Below, piece after piece: positions 35,254-44,510 of a DNA stretch of 64,000 bases (position 1 is its first letter; each line of letters opens with the position of its first letter). The stretch comes from G963663495 sp963663495. Lineage in GTDB: Bacteria > Bacteroidota > Rhodothermia > Rhodothermales > Bin80. The DNA is taken from positions 1,736,001 through 1,800,000 of the forward strand of contig OY760427.1 of assembly GCA_963663495.1 (NCBI GenBank), in the 5' to 3' direction. Under the pieces are notes generated by a model. That model saw nothing but the letters and a program-made list of their open reading frames with translations, was not told the origin of the DNA and ran no database searches. The position numbers and the translations under genes are program-made.

Positions 35254-35756
35254 TTTTTTTGCACCGGGAGAACGGGGCGCGAGCGATGTGTATCCGGGTT
35301 GGTTGCCTTGCCGCACCCTGATAGTTGCCGCCTTCCGTGGACGGAATGTTTGGTGGGTATAGGTATATTGGGCTTGCAAAATCATGTGGCGCCCGGCAGC
35401 CAATCAAGCCGTGGGTATGGCCATGGCGGCTACAGCACTCACAATTTCATACATTGCCTGGGGAAGCATGCAGTTGGTTTATTACATCCGGGGGAAGGGG
35501 CATGGGTTTCTTCAACCTTGGTACCATGCCCCCAGACGAGGAGCGAGCTCGGGATGGTTACCATGCTACATCTCCCTTGAATATTGCAGGTGTGTCAGAG
35601 TTGCTGAACGGACAGGCAGGTGACTGGCAGTGGTTATTGTGGTAGCGGGGCGTTGGCCACAGCGGATGGCCCGCTGAAGGGCGGAACCCTTTGGCGTGAT
35701 AAATCTTCGTCGTTGAGGCTGTCTTGGAGTGCTAAATGTGGAGAGCGGTGTAGAAT
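35254..35756. other. Gap between tnpB element B and the cytochrome gene
   Basis: About 500 bp. Two overlapping plus-strand frames look partly protein-like. One (from 35384) contains a hydrophobic run ATALTISYIAWGSMQLVYYI followed by a basic stretch. The other (from 35325) contains GFFNLGTMPPDEERARDG. They could be one small membrane protein broken by a frameshift in the G-rich tract near 35490. This is weak and I do not call a gene. Confidence 0.3.
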
Positions 35757-36809
35757 ATGACCCGGTGGTTAGGGGTTTGCGTTGTTCTCCTGTGCGGTTT
35801 GGGATTGGCTAAGATCGGGGCGTCAGGACCCGGCACGGCGCTTCCCGGGGAGGAATTGTACAGGGAGGCGTGCGCCGCTTGCCATGGATATGACGGACGG
35901 GGTGCGGACCAGTCCGTGCTGGGCTTTGACTCGCCGCCAGATTTTACAGACTGCAACTTTGCTACGCGGGAGCCGGACGCGGACTGGCTGGCTGTGGCGC
36001 ACCAAGGCGGCCCGGTGAGGGGGTTCTCGACAGCTATGCCGGCGTTCGGGGGAGTCTTCAGCAGGGAGGAGCTGATGAAGATTCTCGGCTACATCCGTAC
36101 GTTTTGCGTGGACGACGCATGGCCGCGTGGTGAACTGAACCATCCGCGCGCACTCGTGACGACAAAAGCGTATCCCGAAGATGAAATGATTCTGGAGGCT
36201 GCGCTGAAGGGCAGTACGACTGACCATGGCTTTGCCGCCGTTTATGAGTCTCGGGTAGGCGCACGGGGTCAAATGGAATTCAAAGTGCCCATCGCGTATG
36301 ACGATAGAGATCCGAGGGGCCATATTGGCAACGTTGCATTGGGATGGAAGCAGGTAGTACGCCAGAGTCTGCAGCGTGGCTATATCCTGACGGTGGGTGG
36401 AGAGGTAGCCTTCCCGACGGGAACCGGAGGATTTGTGCTGGAGCCCTATGTCACCTACGGAAAAAACCTTCCGTCAGACGCATTCTTGCAGATGCTGGTC
36501 GGTTTAGAAGCGGGGCCCGGAGAGGAAGCATCGAGCCTCATGGCACATGGCGTGCTAGGAAAGACCTTTATCGCAGGCAGTTGGGGGCGCGCATGGTCCC
36601 CTATGGTGGAGGTTCTTCATCGGCGTAAGGGGGGGAGGGTCACAATTGATCTTGTTCCACAGTTTCAAGTGACATTGAATCAGCGGCAACATGTAGCGAT
36701 GAACATCGGGTTAAGAATCCCGTCATCCGGTGGTTTGGACGAAAGTCCTGCATTGGTGATGTACCTGCTCTGGGAATGGTTCGACGGAGGGTTTCTTGAA
36801 GGCTGGTAA
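35757..36809 (+). CDS. Exported c-type cytochrome with a C-terminal beta-rich domain
   Basis: 350 residues, signal peptide MTRWLGVCVVLLCGLGLAK. One CAACH haem-attachment site lies near residue 41 with a class I cytochrome c context (ELYREACAACHGYDGRG) and a distal Met candidate in STAMPAFGG. From about 150 on, alternating hydrophobic strands (GYILTVGGEVAFPTG, VTIDLVPQFQVTLNQ) suggest an outer-membrane or porin-like segment. Its last 14 bases overlap the start of the multihaem cytochrome gene, so the two probably act together in periplasmic electron transfer. The donor and acceptor are unknown. Confidence 0.75.
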   Translation: MTRWLGVCVVLLCGLGLAKIGASGPGTALPGEELYREACAACHGYDGRGADQSVLGFDSPPDFTDCNFATREPDADWLAVAHQGGPVRGFSTAMPAFGGVFSREELMKILGYIRTFCVDDAWPRGELNHPRALVTTKAYPEDEMILEAALKGSTTDHGFAAVYESRVGARGQMEFKVPIAYDDRDPRGHIGNVALGWKQVVRQSLQRGYILTVGGEVAFPTGTGGFVLEPYVTYGKNLPSDAFLQMLVGLEAGPGEEASSLMAHGVLGKTFIAGSWGRAWSPMVEVLHRRKGGRVTIDLVPQFQVTLNQRQHVAMNIGLRIPSSGGLDESPALVMYLLWEWFDGGFLEGW

Positions 36810-38424
36810 GATTGGTTTAGTCGTACTCGCAGTGACTCTGGTGCCGGCCATGACGCACCCGGTGTTATTCGGAACTTCGGATAAGGGACAGTATTTTAAG
36901 TCGGGTGCGGTGTGCCAGAGCTGCCACAACGGTATGACGGCTCCCGAAGGGGAAGATGCATCAATCGGAACTGTGTGGAGAGCATCAATGATGGCCAATT
37001 CGGCGCGGGATCCGTACTGGCAAGCGGCGGTGCGCCGCGAAGTGATGGATCATCCGGAGCATCAGTCAAATATTGAGGCCAACTGCGCGACATGTCACAT
37101 GCCCATGGCAAGTCTTGAGTCTCGCATGGCCGGTGAAGCAGGGGATGTATTTTCCCATCTCCAGCCCCGACGGAGCGGAGACCCCCTGACCGCATTGGCA
37201 CTTGATGGCGTGTCATGTACAACATGCCATCAAATAACGGACAAGAATTTAGGAGCCGAAACAAGCTTTAACGGTGCTTTTGGCATGGATGCCACAACTC
37301 TCATGGGAGAGCGCAAGGTGTTTGGTCCTTATGCCCCGGATGCCGGACGCAGCGCTGTGATGCATTCTGTTTCTGGATTTGAGCAAGCGGAGGGTGAACA
37401 CATACAGGAATCAGCACTTTGCGCGACATGCCATACGCTCTATACGCAGGCGCTGGGCCCAAGCGGCCAGATCGTTGGCCGGCTGCCGGAGCAGGTACCG
37501 TACTTGGAATGGCTTGAGAGCGACTACGCAGGTGAACAGAGCTGTCAGTCCTGCCATATGCCCGAGTTTGCGGACAGTGTGGCAATTACTTCTGTCGTGG
37601 GCCAGCCGCGGGAGAATGTGTCGCGCCACACCTTCGTAGGGGGTAATGTTTTCGTGCTGCGCATGCTGAACCGCTTCCGCGCTGACCTGGGTGTTGCGGC
37701 ACTGCCCAGCGAGATAGAGGCGGCGGTTACAGCGACGCTGGAGAACCTGCAAACAAACACGGCACGCCTCGCCATCATTGGTGCATCACGGACGGAACGC
37801 GCCCTGAGCTTCACCGTGGAGTTGGAGAACCTTGCCGGTCACAAGCTGCCCACAGGTTACCCCTCGCGTCGGGCGTGGATACATGTGCAGGTGCTAGACT
37901 ATGAAGGAGAGATCTTCTTTGAGTCGGGGAAGCTGGAACCCAGCGGGGCCATCATCGGCAATGACAACGACGATGATGCATCGCGTTATGAGCCACACTA
38001 TGCGCAAATCTCGCGAAGCGATCAGGTGCAGATTTACGAATCCGTCATGATGGACCGGCGCGGGCAGGTTACCACGGGGCTTCTGACAGCTACCCGTTAT
38101 GCCAAGGACAATCGACTGCTTCCCGCGGGCTTTGATAAAGCTGCTGCCCCGGAAGATGCCGCCGTACATGGGGAAGCCGGCTCGGACAGCGATTTTACCG
38201 GTGGCGGTGACATGGTTACGTATGTAATTGACGCCGGCGGGCGGCAGGGTCCGTTCCTTGTTCGCGCTACGCTGAATTTTCAGCCGATAGGATACCGATG
38301 GGCCCGCAATCTTGAGGCGTATGCCGCAGTGGAGACCGACAGGTTTGTGCGGTACTACGACAGTATGGCCGATGTTAGCTCCACGGCGATTGTTGCTGCG
38401 GAGGCTCACGTGGAGTCGCCTTAG
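36796..38424 (+). CDS. Five-haem c-type cytochrome, exported
   Basis: 542 residues with an N-terminal signal or anchor segment (KIGLVVLAVTLVPAM). Five CxxCH sites are readable: CQSCHNG, CATCHMP, CTTCHQI, CATCHTL and CQSCHMP, all in the first 260 residues. The C-terminal half is beta-rich (FTVELENLAGHKLPTGYPSR, a phrase shared by multihaem cytochromes of this type). It overlaps the preceding monohaem cytochrome gene. The redox partner is not evident. Confidence 0.8.
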   Translation: MKAGKIGLVVLAVTLVPAMTHPVLFGTSDKGQYFKSGAVCQSCHNGMTAPEGEDASIGTVWRASMMANSARDPYWQAAVRREVMDHPEHQSNIEANCATCHMPMASLESRMAGEAGDVFSHLQPRRSGDPLTALALDGVSCTTCHQITDKNLGAETSFNGAFGMDATTLMGERKVFGPYAPDAGRSAVMHSVSGFEQAEGEHIQESALCATCHTLYTQALGPSGQIVGRLPEQVPYLEWLESDYAGEQSCQSCHMPEFADSVAITSVVGQPRENVSRHTFVGGNVFVLRMLNRFRADLGVAALPSEIEAAVTATLENLQTNTARLAIIGASRTERALSFTVELENLAGHKLPTGYPSRRAWIHVQVLDYEGEIFFESGKLEPSGAIIGNDNDDDASRYEPHYAQISRSDQVQIYESVMMDRRGQVTTGLLTATRYAKDNRLLPAGFDKAAAPEDAAVHGEAGSDSDFTGGGDMVTYVIDAGGRQGPFLVRATLNFQPIGYRWARNLEAYAAVETDRFVRYYDSMADVSSTAIVAAEAHVESP

Positions 38425-38522
38425 GTATCGGGCGAAACACCGGCCGTCGTGCTGCATACCCAAGGAGTTTGACGTAATATTGTTGGTAGCAGCCTATGGA
38501 CCGTTACAGCAGAACCTGTAAG

Positions 38523-38804
38523 ATGACCCAAAAGGAGCTCATTGATGAGTTTTTTATTGAGCATCGCGTGCAGGTCCTTGAGATAGCCGCATTCTTGGAC
38601 CGGTGTGATCGAGCGGAGGTGCAGAATGCGACCGGGGAGTTCAGGTACTTGGCGCTTCGGCGAGCAATAGCGGAGTTGATGTCGGACAAGCCCGGGCGTG
38701 CTGAGCGGGTCCAGATGTTGCTTAGTGACCGCGATGTGCGTCTCCTGGAGGAGCGTGATCAGCAGAATGCGTGGGGTGCTGCACAAGATGGAGCCGGACC
38801 CTGA
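38523..38804 (+). CDS. Small helical protein of unknown function at the head of the ebo operon
   Basis: 93 residues from the ATG at 38523 (MTQKELIDEFF); the frame opens at 38496. It is rich in charged helices (VLEIAAFLDRCDRAE, RYLALRRAIAELMSDKPGRAERVQMLL). Its stop overlaps the eboB start (TGATG), so it belongs to the operon. It occupies the position of eboA in the canonical order but is less than half the usual EboA length, and I see no motif that proves homology. I leave it unnamed. Confidence 0.65.
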   Translation: MTQKELIDEFFIEHRVQVLEIAAFLDRCDRAEVQNATGEFRYLALRRAIAELMSDKPGRAERVQMLLSDRDVRLLEERDQQNAWGAAQDGAGP

Positions 38805-39637
38805 TGGAATACATTGACATGCATGCTCACATGGTCTCCCGCACAACGGACGACTATGAGCGGATGGCGCTTGCGGGATGCAGGGTGGTTACAGAGCCGG
38901 CATTCTGGGCAGGCTTTGATAGGAGGTCCCCGGAGGCTTTCGCTGACTACTTCCACGAGCTCACGGTATTTGAACCCCAACGCGCAAGTCGGTTTGGCAT
39001 ACGCCATTACACTTGGCTGTGCCTGAATCCCAAAGAGGGCGAGGACCGCGAGATGGCACGCCGTGTGCTGCCGATGATTCCACCACTGCTAGACCGGCCG
39101 ACCGTACTGGGTATAGGCGAGATAGGCCTCAACCGCGTGACACGTAACGAGCTGGCGACATTCATGGATCATGTCGCCATGGCAGTGGAGTATGACCAGA
39201 TGATCATCATCCACACTCCACATCTTGAAGACAAGTACAAGGGAACGCGGGTGATTGTGGAATCGCTGACGGCAGATCCTCGGATCAAGCGGGAGCGTGT
39301 CATTATTGATCATGTGGAGGAGCACACCGTTGATATGGTATTGGCGGAGGGGTTTTGGGCGGGTATCACGCTGTATCCGGTCACCAAATGCACGCCGGGG
39401 CGCGCTGTTGATATCATTGAGATGTATGGCAACGAGCGCATTTATGCCGCGTCGGCATGCGACTGGGGGCGTAGTGCACCGCTGGCAGTGCCGCGCTTTG
39501 TGATGGAAATGCGCCGCCGCGGACACGAAGAGGAATGTATTCGCAAGATCGTCTTTGATAACCCTCTGTCGTTTCTGGAGCAGAACTCCAAATTCTCTCT
39601 TCCTGCCACGCGGGTTGAGGTGGCCCTGAACGCCTAA
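38804..39637 (+). CDS. eboB: TatD-family metal-dependent hydrolase, EboB
   Basis: 277 residues from the ATG at 38804; the longer open frame from 38771 lacks a reason to be used. Amidohydrolase features: IDMHAHM at the N-terminus, IGEIGLNR with the metal-binding Glu, IIHTPH, and IIDHVEEHT, matching the His/Glu/Asp ligands of TatD-like enzymes. In ebo clusters this gene (EboB) is one of a conserved set needed for moving a biosynthetic precursor to the periplasm (described for scytonemin in cyanobacteria). It overlaps eboE by one base (TAATG). Substrate unknown. Confidence 0.8.
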   Translation: MEYIDMHAHMVSRTTDDYERMALAGCRVVTEPAFWAGFDRRSPEAFADYFHELTVFEPQRASRFGIRHYTWLCLNPKEGEDREMARRVLPMIPPLLDRPTVLGIGEIGLNRVTRNELATFMDHVAMAVEYDQMIIIHTPHLEDKYKGTRVIVESLTADPRIKRERVIIDHVEEHTVDMVLAEGFWAGITLYPVTKCTPGRAVDIIEMYGNERIYAASACDWGRSAPLAVPRFVMEMRRRGHEEECIRKIVFDNPLSFLEQNSKFSLPATRVEVALNA

Positions 39638-40830
39638 TGCGTGTATCGGGCAACCGGCATCTCACCTACTGCACCAACATCCATCCGGCCCGCGGACTTG
39701 CCGAGGTCGTGCACTCTGTACGGCAGTACGGCGGTATACTTAAGCGTGCGCTGAGCCCGAGCGCGCCGTTTGGTATTGGCCTTCGCCTGTCGGGGTCAGA
39801 GAGTGTGGAGGCGAGTCGGCCGCCGGGCCTTGCGCTACTGAGACAGGTATTGAACGAGCAGGGGCTGTACGTTTTTACGATGAACGGCTTTCCGTACGGC
39901 CCATTTCATGGCCAACCGATCAAGGACGATGTGCACCGCCCGGACTGGAGCGATCCCGAGCGCGTCAACTATACCATGCGGCTGGCAAGGATCCTCGCAA
40001 GTGTCCTGCCACAGGGGATGGAGGGAGGAATTTCTACTAGCCCCCTTTCCTATAAACCCTGGCTCCGAGAGGTTGGCCGTAATATATGGCATGTGTATGT
40101 TGACCACCTGGTAACGGTAGTGGAGGAACTCACCCGGATACGGCACGAGACGGGCTGCCGCATCCACGTGGATATTGAGCCCGAACCCGACGGGTTGCTT
40201 GAGACCAGCACGGAGGTCGTCCGCTTCTACAATGACTGGCTGTTTCCGATCGGTATTCCGCAGCTGGCTGCTAAGTCGGGCGTGGGTACAAGCGAGGCGG
40301 AGACGCTGTTGCGGGAGCACCTCCGGGTGTGTCTTGACACCTGCCATGTGGCTGTCGCCTACGAAACCGCCGCCGGTTTTATTGATAACCTTGCACGAAG
40401 CGGAATCCGTGTGGGAAAGGTGCAGATCAGCTCTGCCATAAAGCTGCAGCTTGCGGTTGGGAGGCGAGCGGTGGAAGCGGCGCTCCGCCCGTTCAAGGAG
40501 CCTATTTACCTCCACCAAGTTGTGCAAAAGAACCGGGATGGTACGTTAACTGCCTACAGGGATCTGGATGACGCGTGGTTGCACCTTGCCGATGGGAACG
40601 CAGTTGAGTGGCGTATACATTTTCATGTACCGATTTTTGTGGGTTCATTCGGGCAGCTTGCGTCTACGCGTGATACCATTACGGACACGTTACCCCTTCT
40701 TGGTTCTGTTCAGCATCTGGAGATAGAAACTTACACATGGGAAGTGCTGCCGGCGGAGCTCAAGCAGCCGCTCGCCGCTTCGATCCAACGAGAATTTGAA
40801 TGGGTGCTCGGCGCTCTGCCAACAACATGA
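39637..40830 (+). CDS. eboE: Metabolite traffic protein EboE (xylose-isomerase-like TIM barrel)
   Basis: 397 residues. The opening RHLTYCTNIHPARGLAEV is characteristic of EboE. Further barrel motifs are VFTMNGFPYGPFHG, HVDIEPEPDG and CLDTCHVAVAYE, the last two carrying likely metal ligands. The protein resembles sugar phosphate isomerases/epimerases, but in ebo operons no reaction is established. It overlaps both neighbours (TAATG at the start, ATGA at the end). Confidence 0.85.
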   Translation: MRVSGNRHLTYCTNIHPARGLAEVVHSVRQYGGILKRALSPSAPFGIGLRLSGSESVEASRPPGLALLRQVLNEQGLYVFTMNGFPYGPFHGQPIKDDVHRPDWSDPERVNYTMRLARILASVLPQGMEGGISTSPLSYKPWLREVGRNIWHVYVDHLVTVVEELTRIRHETGCRIHVDIEPEPDGLLETSTEVVRFYNDWLFPIGIPQLAAKSGVGTSEAETLLREHLRVCLDTCHVAVAYETAAGFIDNLARSGIRVGKVQISSAIKLQLAVGRRAVEAALRPFKEPIYLHQVVQKNRDGTLTAYRDLDDAWLHLADGNAVEWRIHFHVPIFVGSFGQLASTRDTITDTLPLLGSVQHLEIETYTWEVLPAELKQPLAASIQREFEWVLGALPTT

Positions 40831-41684
40831 ATAGTGCATCATTTCGCGAACGGATGGCAGGACACCTGGTGCTCGCTCGCATATCCAACCTTCCGACGGT
40901 GGTAACGAATGTTATGGCCGGTATTGCGCTGGCTGGTGGGGGGTGGGATCAGCGGATGCTGTCGTTGACAGCTGCCATGTCCATGTTATACACCGCCGGG
41001 ATGTATCTGAATGACGTGTGCGATTACGCCGCGGACCAGCGGGAGCGGCCGGGCAGGCCGCTTGTACAGGGGTTGGTCACCCGTCGGGCTGCAGCAGGTG
41101 TAGCGATTGTGCTGTTCGTCCTTGGGAGTTTGTGCCTAGCCATGGTATCTACTGCTGCACTGATTGCCGGGATCGTACTTATCGGATTCATCGCCGCTTA
41201 CAATGCCTGGCACAAGACGAATCCTGGCGCGCCGTTCCTGATGGCTGTCTGCCGTGCATTGGTGTACGTGACTGTCGGTTTGGCGGCAGGTTCTGAATGG
41301 GATCCGAGGGTTCCTGCTGTGGTGGCTCTTGTCATGTTGTATGTCATTGGGCTCACTGTAATTGCCCGCCGCGGAGGTCATGCAGCGCCGCCTCGCTGCT
41401 GGCCTATAGCGCTGCTGTTGCTACTACCTGTCCCATGGTTCTTGTCCGAGGGTGACGGGTTGTGGATGTGGGCGGCGGCGTTGTTCCTGGGCTTATGGGT
41501 TCTCTGGAGTGTCTTGTTGGTCAGGCGCCTGAAGGTAGGGCGTGGAATCATGCAGCTTATTGCGGGTATTGCGCTTCTGGATGTACTGATCCTGTTGATG
41601 ATGCAGCAACAGGGCATGGCGGTAGTCGCGGTGGGGCTGTTCGGGGTGACGCTTTTCTGGCAGCGGTACGTCAGTGGTACGTGA
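40827..41684 (+). CDS. eboC: UbiA-like membrane prenyltransferase EboC
   Basis: 285 residues from the ATG at 40827, which overlaps the eboE stop (ATGA). About eight to nine hydrophobic helices. The Asp-rich prenyl-diphosphate site reads MYLNDVCDYAADQRERPGRPL, the NDxxDxxxD motif of UbiA enzymes. The second Asp-rich motif of classical UbiA enzymes is not clear (YNAWHKTNPGAP occupies that place), so catalysis may differ. As EboC it would act in the inner membrane on or with the trafficked metabolite. Confidence 0.83.
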   Translation: MNSASFRERMAGHLVLARISNLPTVVTNVMAGIALAGGGWDQRMLSLTAAMSMLYTAGMYLNDVCDYAADQRERPGRPLVQGLVTRRAAAGVAIVLFVLGSLCLAMVSTAALIAGIVLIGFIAAYNAWHKTNPGAPFLMAVCRALVYVTVGLAAGSEWDPRVPAVVALVMLYVIGLTVIARRGGHAAPPRCWPIALLLLLPVPWFLSEGDGLWMWAAALFLGLWVLWSVLLVRRLKVGRGIMQLIAGIALLDVLILLMMQQQGMAVVAVGLFGVTLFWQRYVSGT

Positions 41685-43064
41685 GTGCATAAGACCGTCA
41701 TCATCAATGTAGTAGGGCTGTCCCGCCGGCTGCTCGGTTTGCACACGCCATCGCTTAGCGCCTTTGCCGCGGCCGGGAAAGTTGCCAGCATCCGCCCGCC
41801 GCTGCCGGCGGTGACATGTTCTGTTCAGGCAACCTATCTGACGGGCTCCCTTCCGTCAGGCCACGGGATCGTGGGAAACGGGTGGTACAACAGGGACGAG
41901 TGTGAAGTCCGGTTCTGGCGTCAGTCGAACCACCTGGTTCAGGGGCCGAAGATTTGGGATGCAGCCCGCGAACTGGATTCGACCTTCACGGCGGCCAATT
42001 TGTTCTGGTGGTACAACATGTATTCCAGCGTGGATGTCGCTGTTACGCCGCGCCCAATGTATCCGGCGGACGGACGCAAGATTCCAGATGTTTATACGGA
42101 GCCCGTGCACCTGCGAGCGAGCCTGCAGGAGGAGCTGGGACGGTTTCCTCTGTTCCATTTCTGGGGTCCGGGAGCTTCAATCAAGTCAACGCGCTGGATT
42201 GCCGATGCTGCGCTTCGTGTAGACCGTGAATTTGATCCCACACTGACGCTTATTTACCTGCCGCATCTGGACTACGTTCTGCAGCGGCTTGGGCCAAGGG
42301 CTCCAGAGTTGGGGCAGGAGCTACTTGATGTAGACGCTGTTGCGGGAGACCTGATCACATACTATAGTGCTTGCGGGGCCCGTATACTGGTATTATCGGA
42401 GTACGGCATCGTTCCAGTCAGCCGTGCGATCCATCTAAATCGCCATTTTAGGGAGCAGGGTTGGATAAGGGTCCGCGAAGAGCTAGGCGGTGAGCTACTT
42501 GATCCGGGTGCCAGCGATGTGTTCGCTGTTGCTGATCATCAAGTGGCCCACGTATATGTGCGCCGCAAGGAATTGGTACCCGAAGCGGCTGACGTTATTG
42601 GCTCGTTGCCGGGGGTGGCCGATGTGTTGCATTCTGACGTCAAGCGTTCGCACGGTTTGGACCATCGCCGCGCTGGCGAACTGGTGGCCGTCGCAGCAGA
42701 GGATTCCTGGTTCACGTATTACTATTGGATGGATGATGCTCTAGCGCCCGACTTTGCACGCACGGTTGATATACATCGTAAGCCGGGGTACGATCCTGCA
42801 GAACTGTTTCTTAACCCTACCGACCGTCTTATGAAGGCAAAGATTGCCTTCACGCTACTGAAAAAGCGTCTTGGGTTTCGGTATCTGGTCAGGGGGGTGC
42901 CCTTGGATGCTTCGTTGGTGCGGGGCTCCCACGGACTGGTCACGACGGGAGAGGATGGTCCTATCCTTGTTGCTTCCGACGCGCGCTTGGTCCCGGGGAA
43001 TGCACTGGATGCTACGGAAGTGTACCACACTATGATGGCATCTCTTAGGGAATTATATACGTGA
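41685..43064 (+). CDS. eboF: Type I phosphodiesterase/nucleotide pyrophosphatase-like EboF
   Basis: 459 residues from a GTG directly after the eboC stop. Alkaline-phosphatase superfamily features: nucleophile Thr in PAVTCSVQATYLTGSLPSGHG, GNGWYNR, LTLIYLPHLDYVLQ and GSHGL near the end. The last codons come from the inserted tnpB element. The gene originally read ...MMASLTL and then TAG; insertion at the Leu codon changed the tail to MMASLRELYT followed by a TGA inside the element's inverted repeat. The net change is three residues, so function should be kept. Its 3' end faced malQ tail to tail. Confidence 0.82.
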   Translation: MHKTVIINVVGLSRRLLGLHTPSLSAFAAAGKVASIRPPLPAVTCSVQATYLTGSLPSGHGIVGNGWYNRDECEVRFWRQSNHLVQGPKIWDAARELDSTFTAANLFWWYNMYSSVDVAVTPRPMYPADGRKIPDVYTEPVHLRASLQEELGRFPLFHFWGPGASIKSTRWIADAALRVDREFDPTLTLIYLPHLDYVLQRLGPRAPELGQELLDVDAVAGDLITYYSACGARILVLSEYGIVPVSRAIHLNRHFREQGWIRVREELGGELLDPGASDVFAVADHQVAHVYVRRKELVPEAADVIGSLPGVADVLHSDVKRSHGLDHRRAGELVAVAAEDSWFTYYYWMDDALAPDFARTVDIHRKPGYDPAELFLNPTDRLMKAKIAFTLLKKRLGFRYLVRGVPLDASLVRGSHGLVTTGEDGPILVASDARLVPGNALDATEVYHTMMASLRELYT

Positions 43065-44505
43065 GTGACCAACTGTACACAGTGAGGCACTAGTATCAAT
43101 TTCACTGGTCATAGGGGTCGGTAACCCGAACGCCCCTCGCCGTGCAGCAGCCCCAATCCCGGAGGCCAGTATGTTTGCAGCCGCATTCAGGTCTGCATGA
43201 TCCGCATGTCCACAGGACATACACGTGAATTTGCTCCGTGTCTTACGGTTACTCGCTTCTGTGTGCCCACACAGAACACCGCTGACTGGTATAGGCAGCG
43301 GTAACCTTTATCACCTTGCGGCACTTATAACCCAGCATCTGTTCCAGCTGGCCCCGACCTGTTCGTAGTATTCCACAGTTAAGGCCAGACTTCTGTTTGA
43401 CGTTTGTGCCAAAGCTCTCCATCGTCCCCTTAGCTGAACGTGTCATCGCTTTGATCTTCAGGTCCTACAGTATCACCGTTGAGGAGCAATTGGCAATACT
43501 GCGACTTACCTGGTGGTTCGCATTCTTGAGGACGTTAGCACGCTTGCGCTGTATGCGGGCGATTCTATGCTTCCGCCTGTTACGACGGTTGGAGCCTTTC
43601 TTCTGTCTCGCCAGTCTTCGCTGATCCCGCTTCAACGTGGCATCAAGACACTTGGTATCCGGTTGTCTGATAATGCTTGTATCGCCCTCTGTGGAGACCA
43701 TAGCGACCTGCCCGCAATTACGGTCAATGCCTACAGCACCGCCGGTATCCTCTATTACAGGTGCCTCCATCTTGTAGCAGATGACAGCATACCATTTGCC
43801 GGCGTTCTTCTTTACCGTGGCTTTGACGGGTATACCATCAGGGTACGGGTTGCCTCCCCGCCTGCGGAGCGCCATATATCCCACTTTCGGGATATACAGC
43901 TTGCCATCCCGAACCCTTACGTTATCCGGGATCGTGAACGAAGGCGTACTACCACGTCTGGAATGGAATCTCGGTCTTCTCCTAACCCTCCTTGAAGGAT
44001 GCCTTCCATGCATCCGCTTGATATTTCAATGTGTATCTAACGACACCAAAGGAGTATTCAGGTAGCCACTCGACCGTGCGGCGCAGCTCCGTGAACCGCT
44101 TCCCCAGCGAGAAGAAGCTTACCGAGGGCGGCTTCTCTCCAGCCTCTTTCGCATTCTTGTACGCCTCGCTCTGCTCTGCGAGGATGGCATTCCACACAAA
44201 CCTACACGCACCCGCTAATCCAGCAAGCTGCTTGGCGTTGCTCCGACTTCCGGGCAACAGCCTGTATGTGATATTGTGCGGTATGCACTAACCGTTTCGG
44301 GCATGGCACTGTGGTATATAACTCCCTAATATATGGCAAGTATATAGCATACGTACCCACGTGTTGAGTTATTTGAAATAATTGCAGTTATTCGTGAAAA
44401 GCGGGAACCGATTATGAAGAACTGGCGAAAGCCATCCTGTCTGCACCACCAAAGCACAAAAAGTAACTCCTGCGAAAACGCGTGGCACTCAGCCATATAA
44501 CTCCC
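43048..44505 (-). mobile_element. MITE-tnpB composite element C
   Basis: The tnpB end is at 43048 (GGGAATTATATACGTGAGTG) and the MITE end at 44505 (minus strand GGGAGTTATATGGCTGAGTG). Flanking 8-mers ATCTCTTA (43040-43047) and AACTCTTA (44506-44513) match at 7 of 8, a near-perfect target duplication spanning the whole MITE-tnpB unit. It lies exactly in the convergent overlap of eboF and malQ. Confidence 0.85.
43053..44304 (-). pseudogene. tnpB: tnpB copy C, stop at the catalytic Glu plus frameshifts
   Basis: It aligns over its full length with copy B. Damage: the GAG codon for the RuvC Glu in ILEDLK is TAG (minus strand, near 43467), a 2-base loss in the zinc-ribbon region near 43273, and a 1-base gain near 43984. 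No functional nuclease can be made. Confidence 0.85.
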
Positions 44506-44510
44506 AACTC

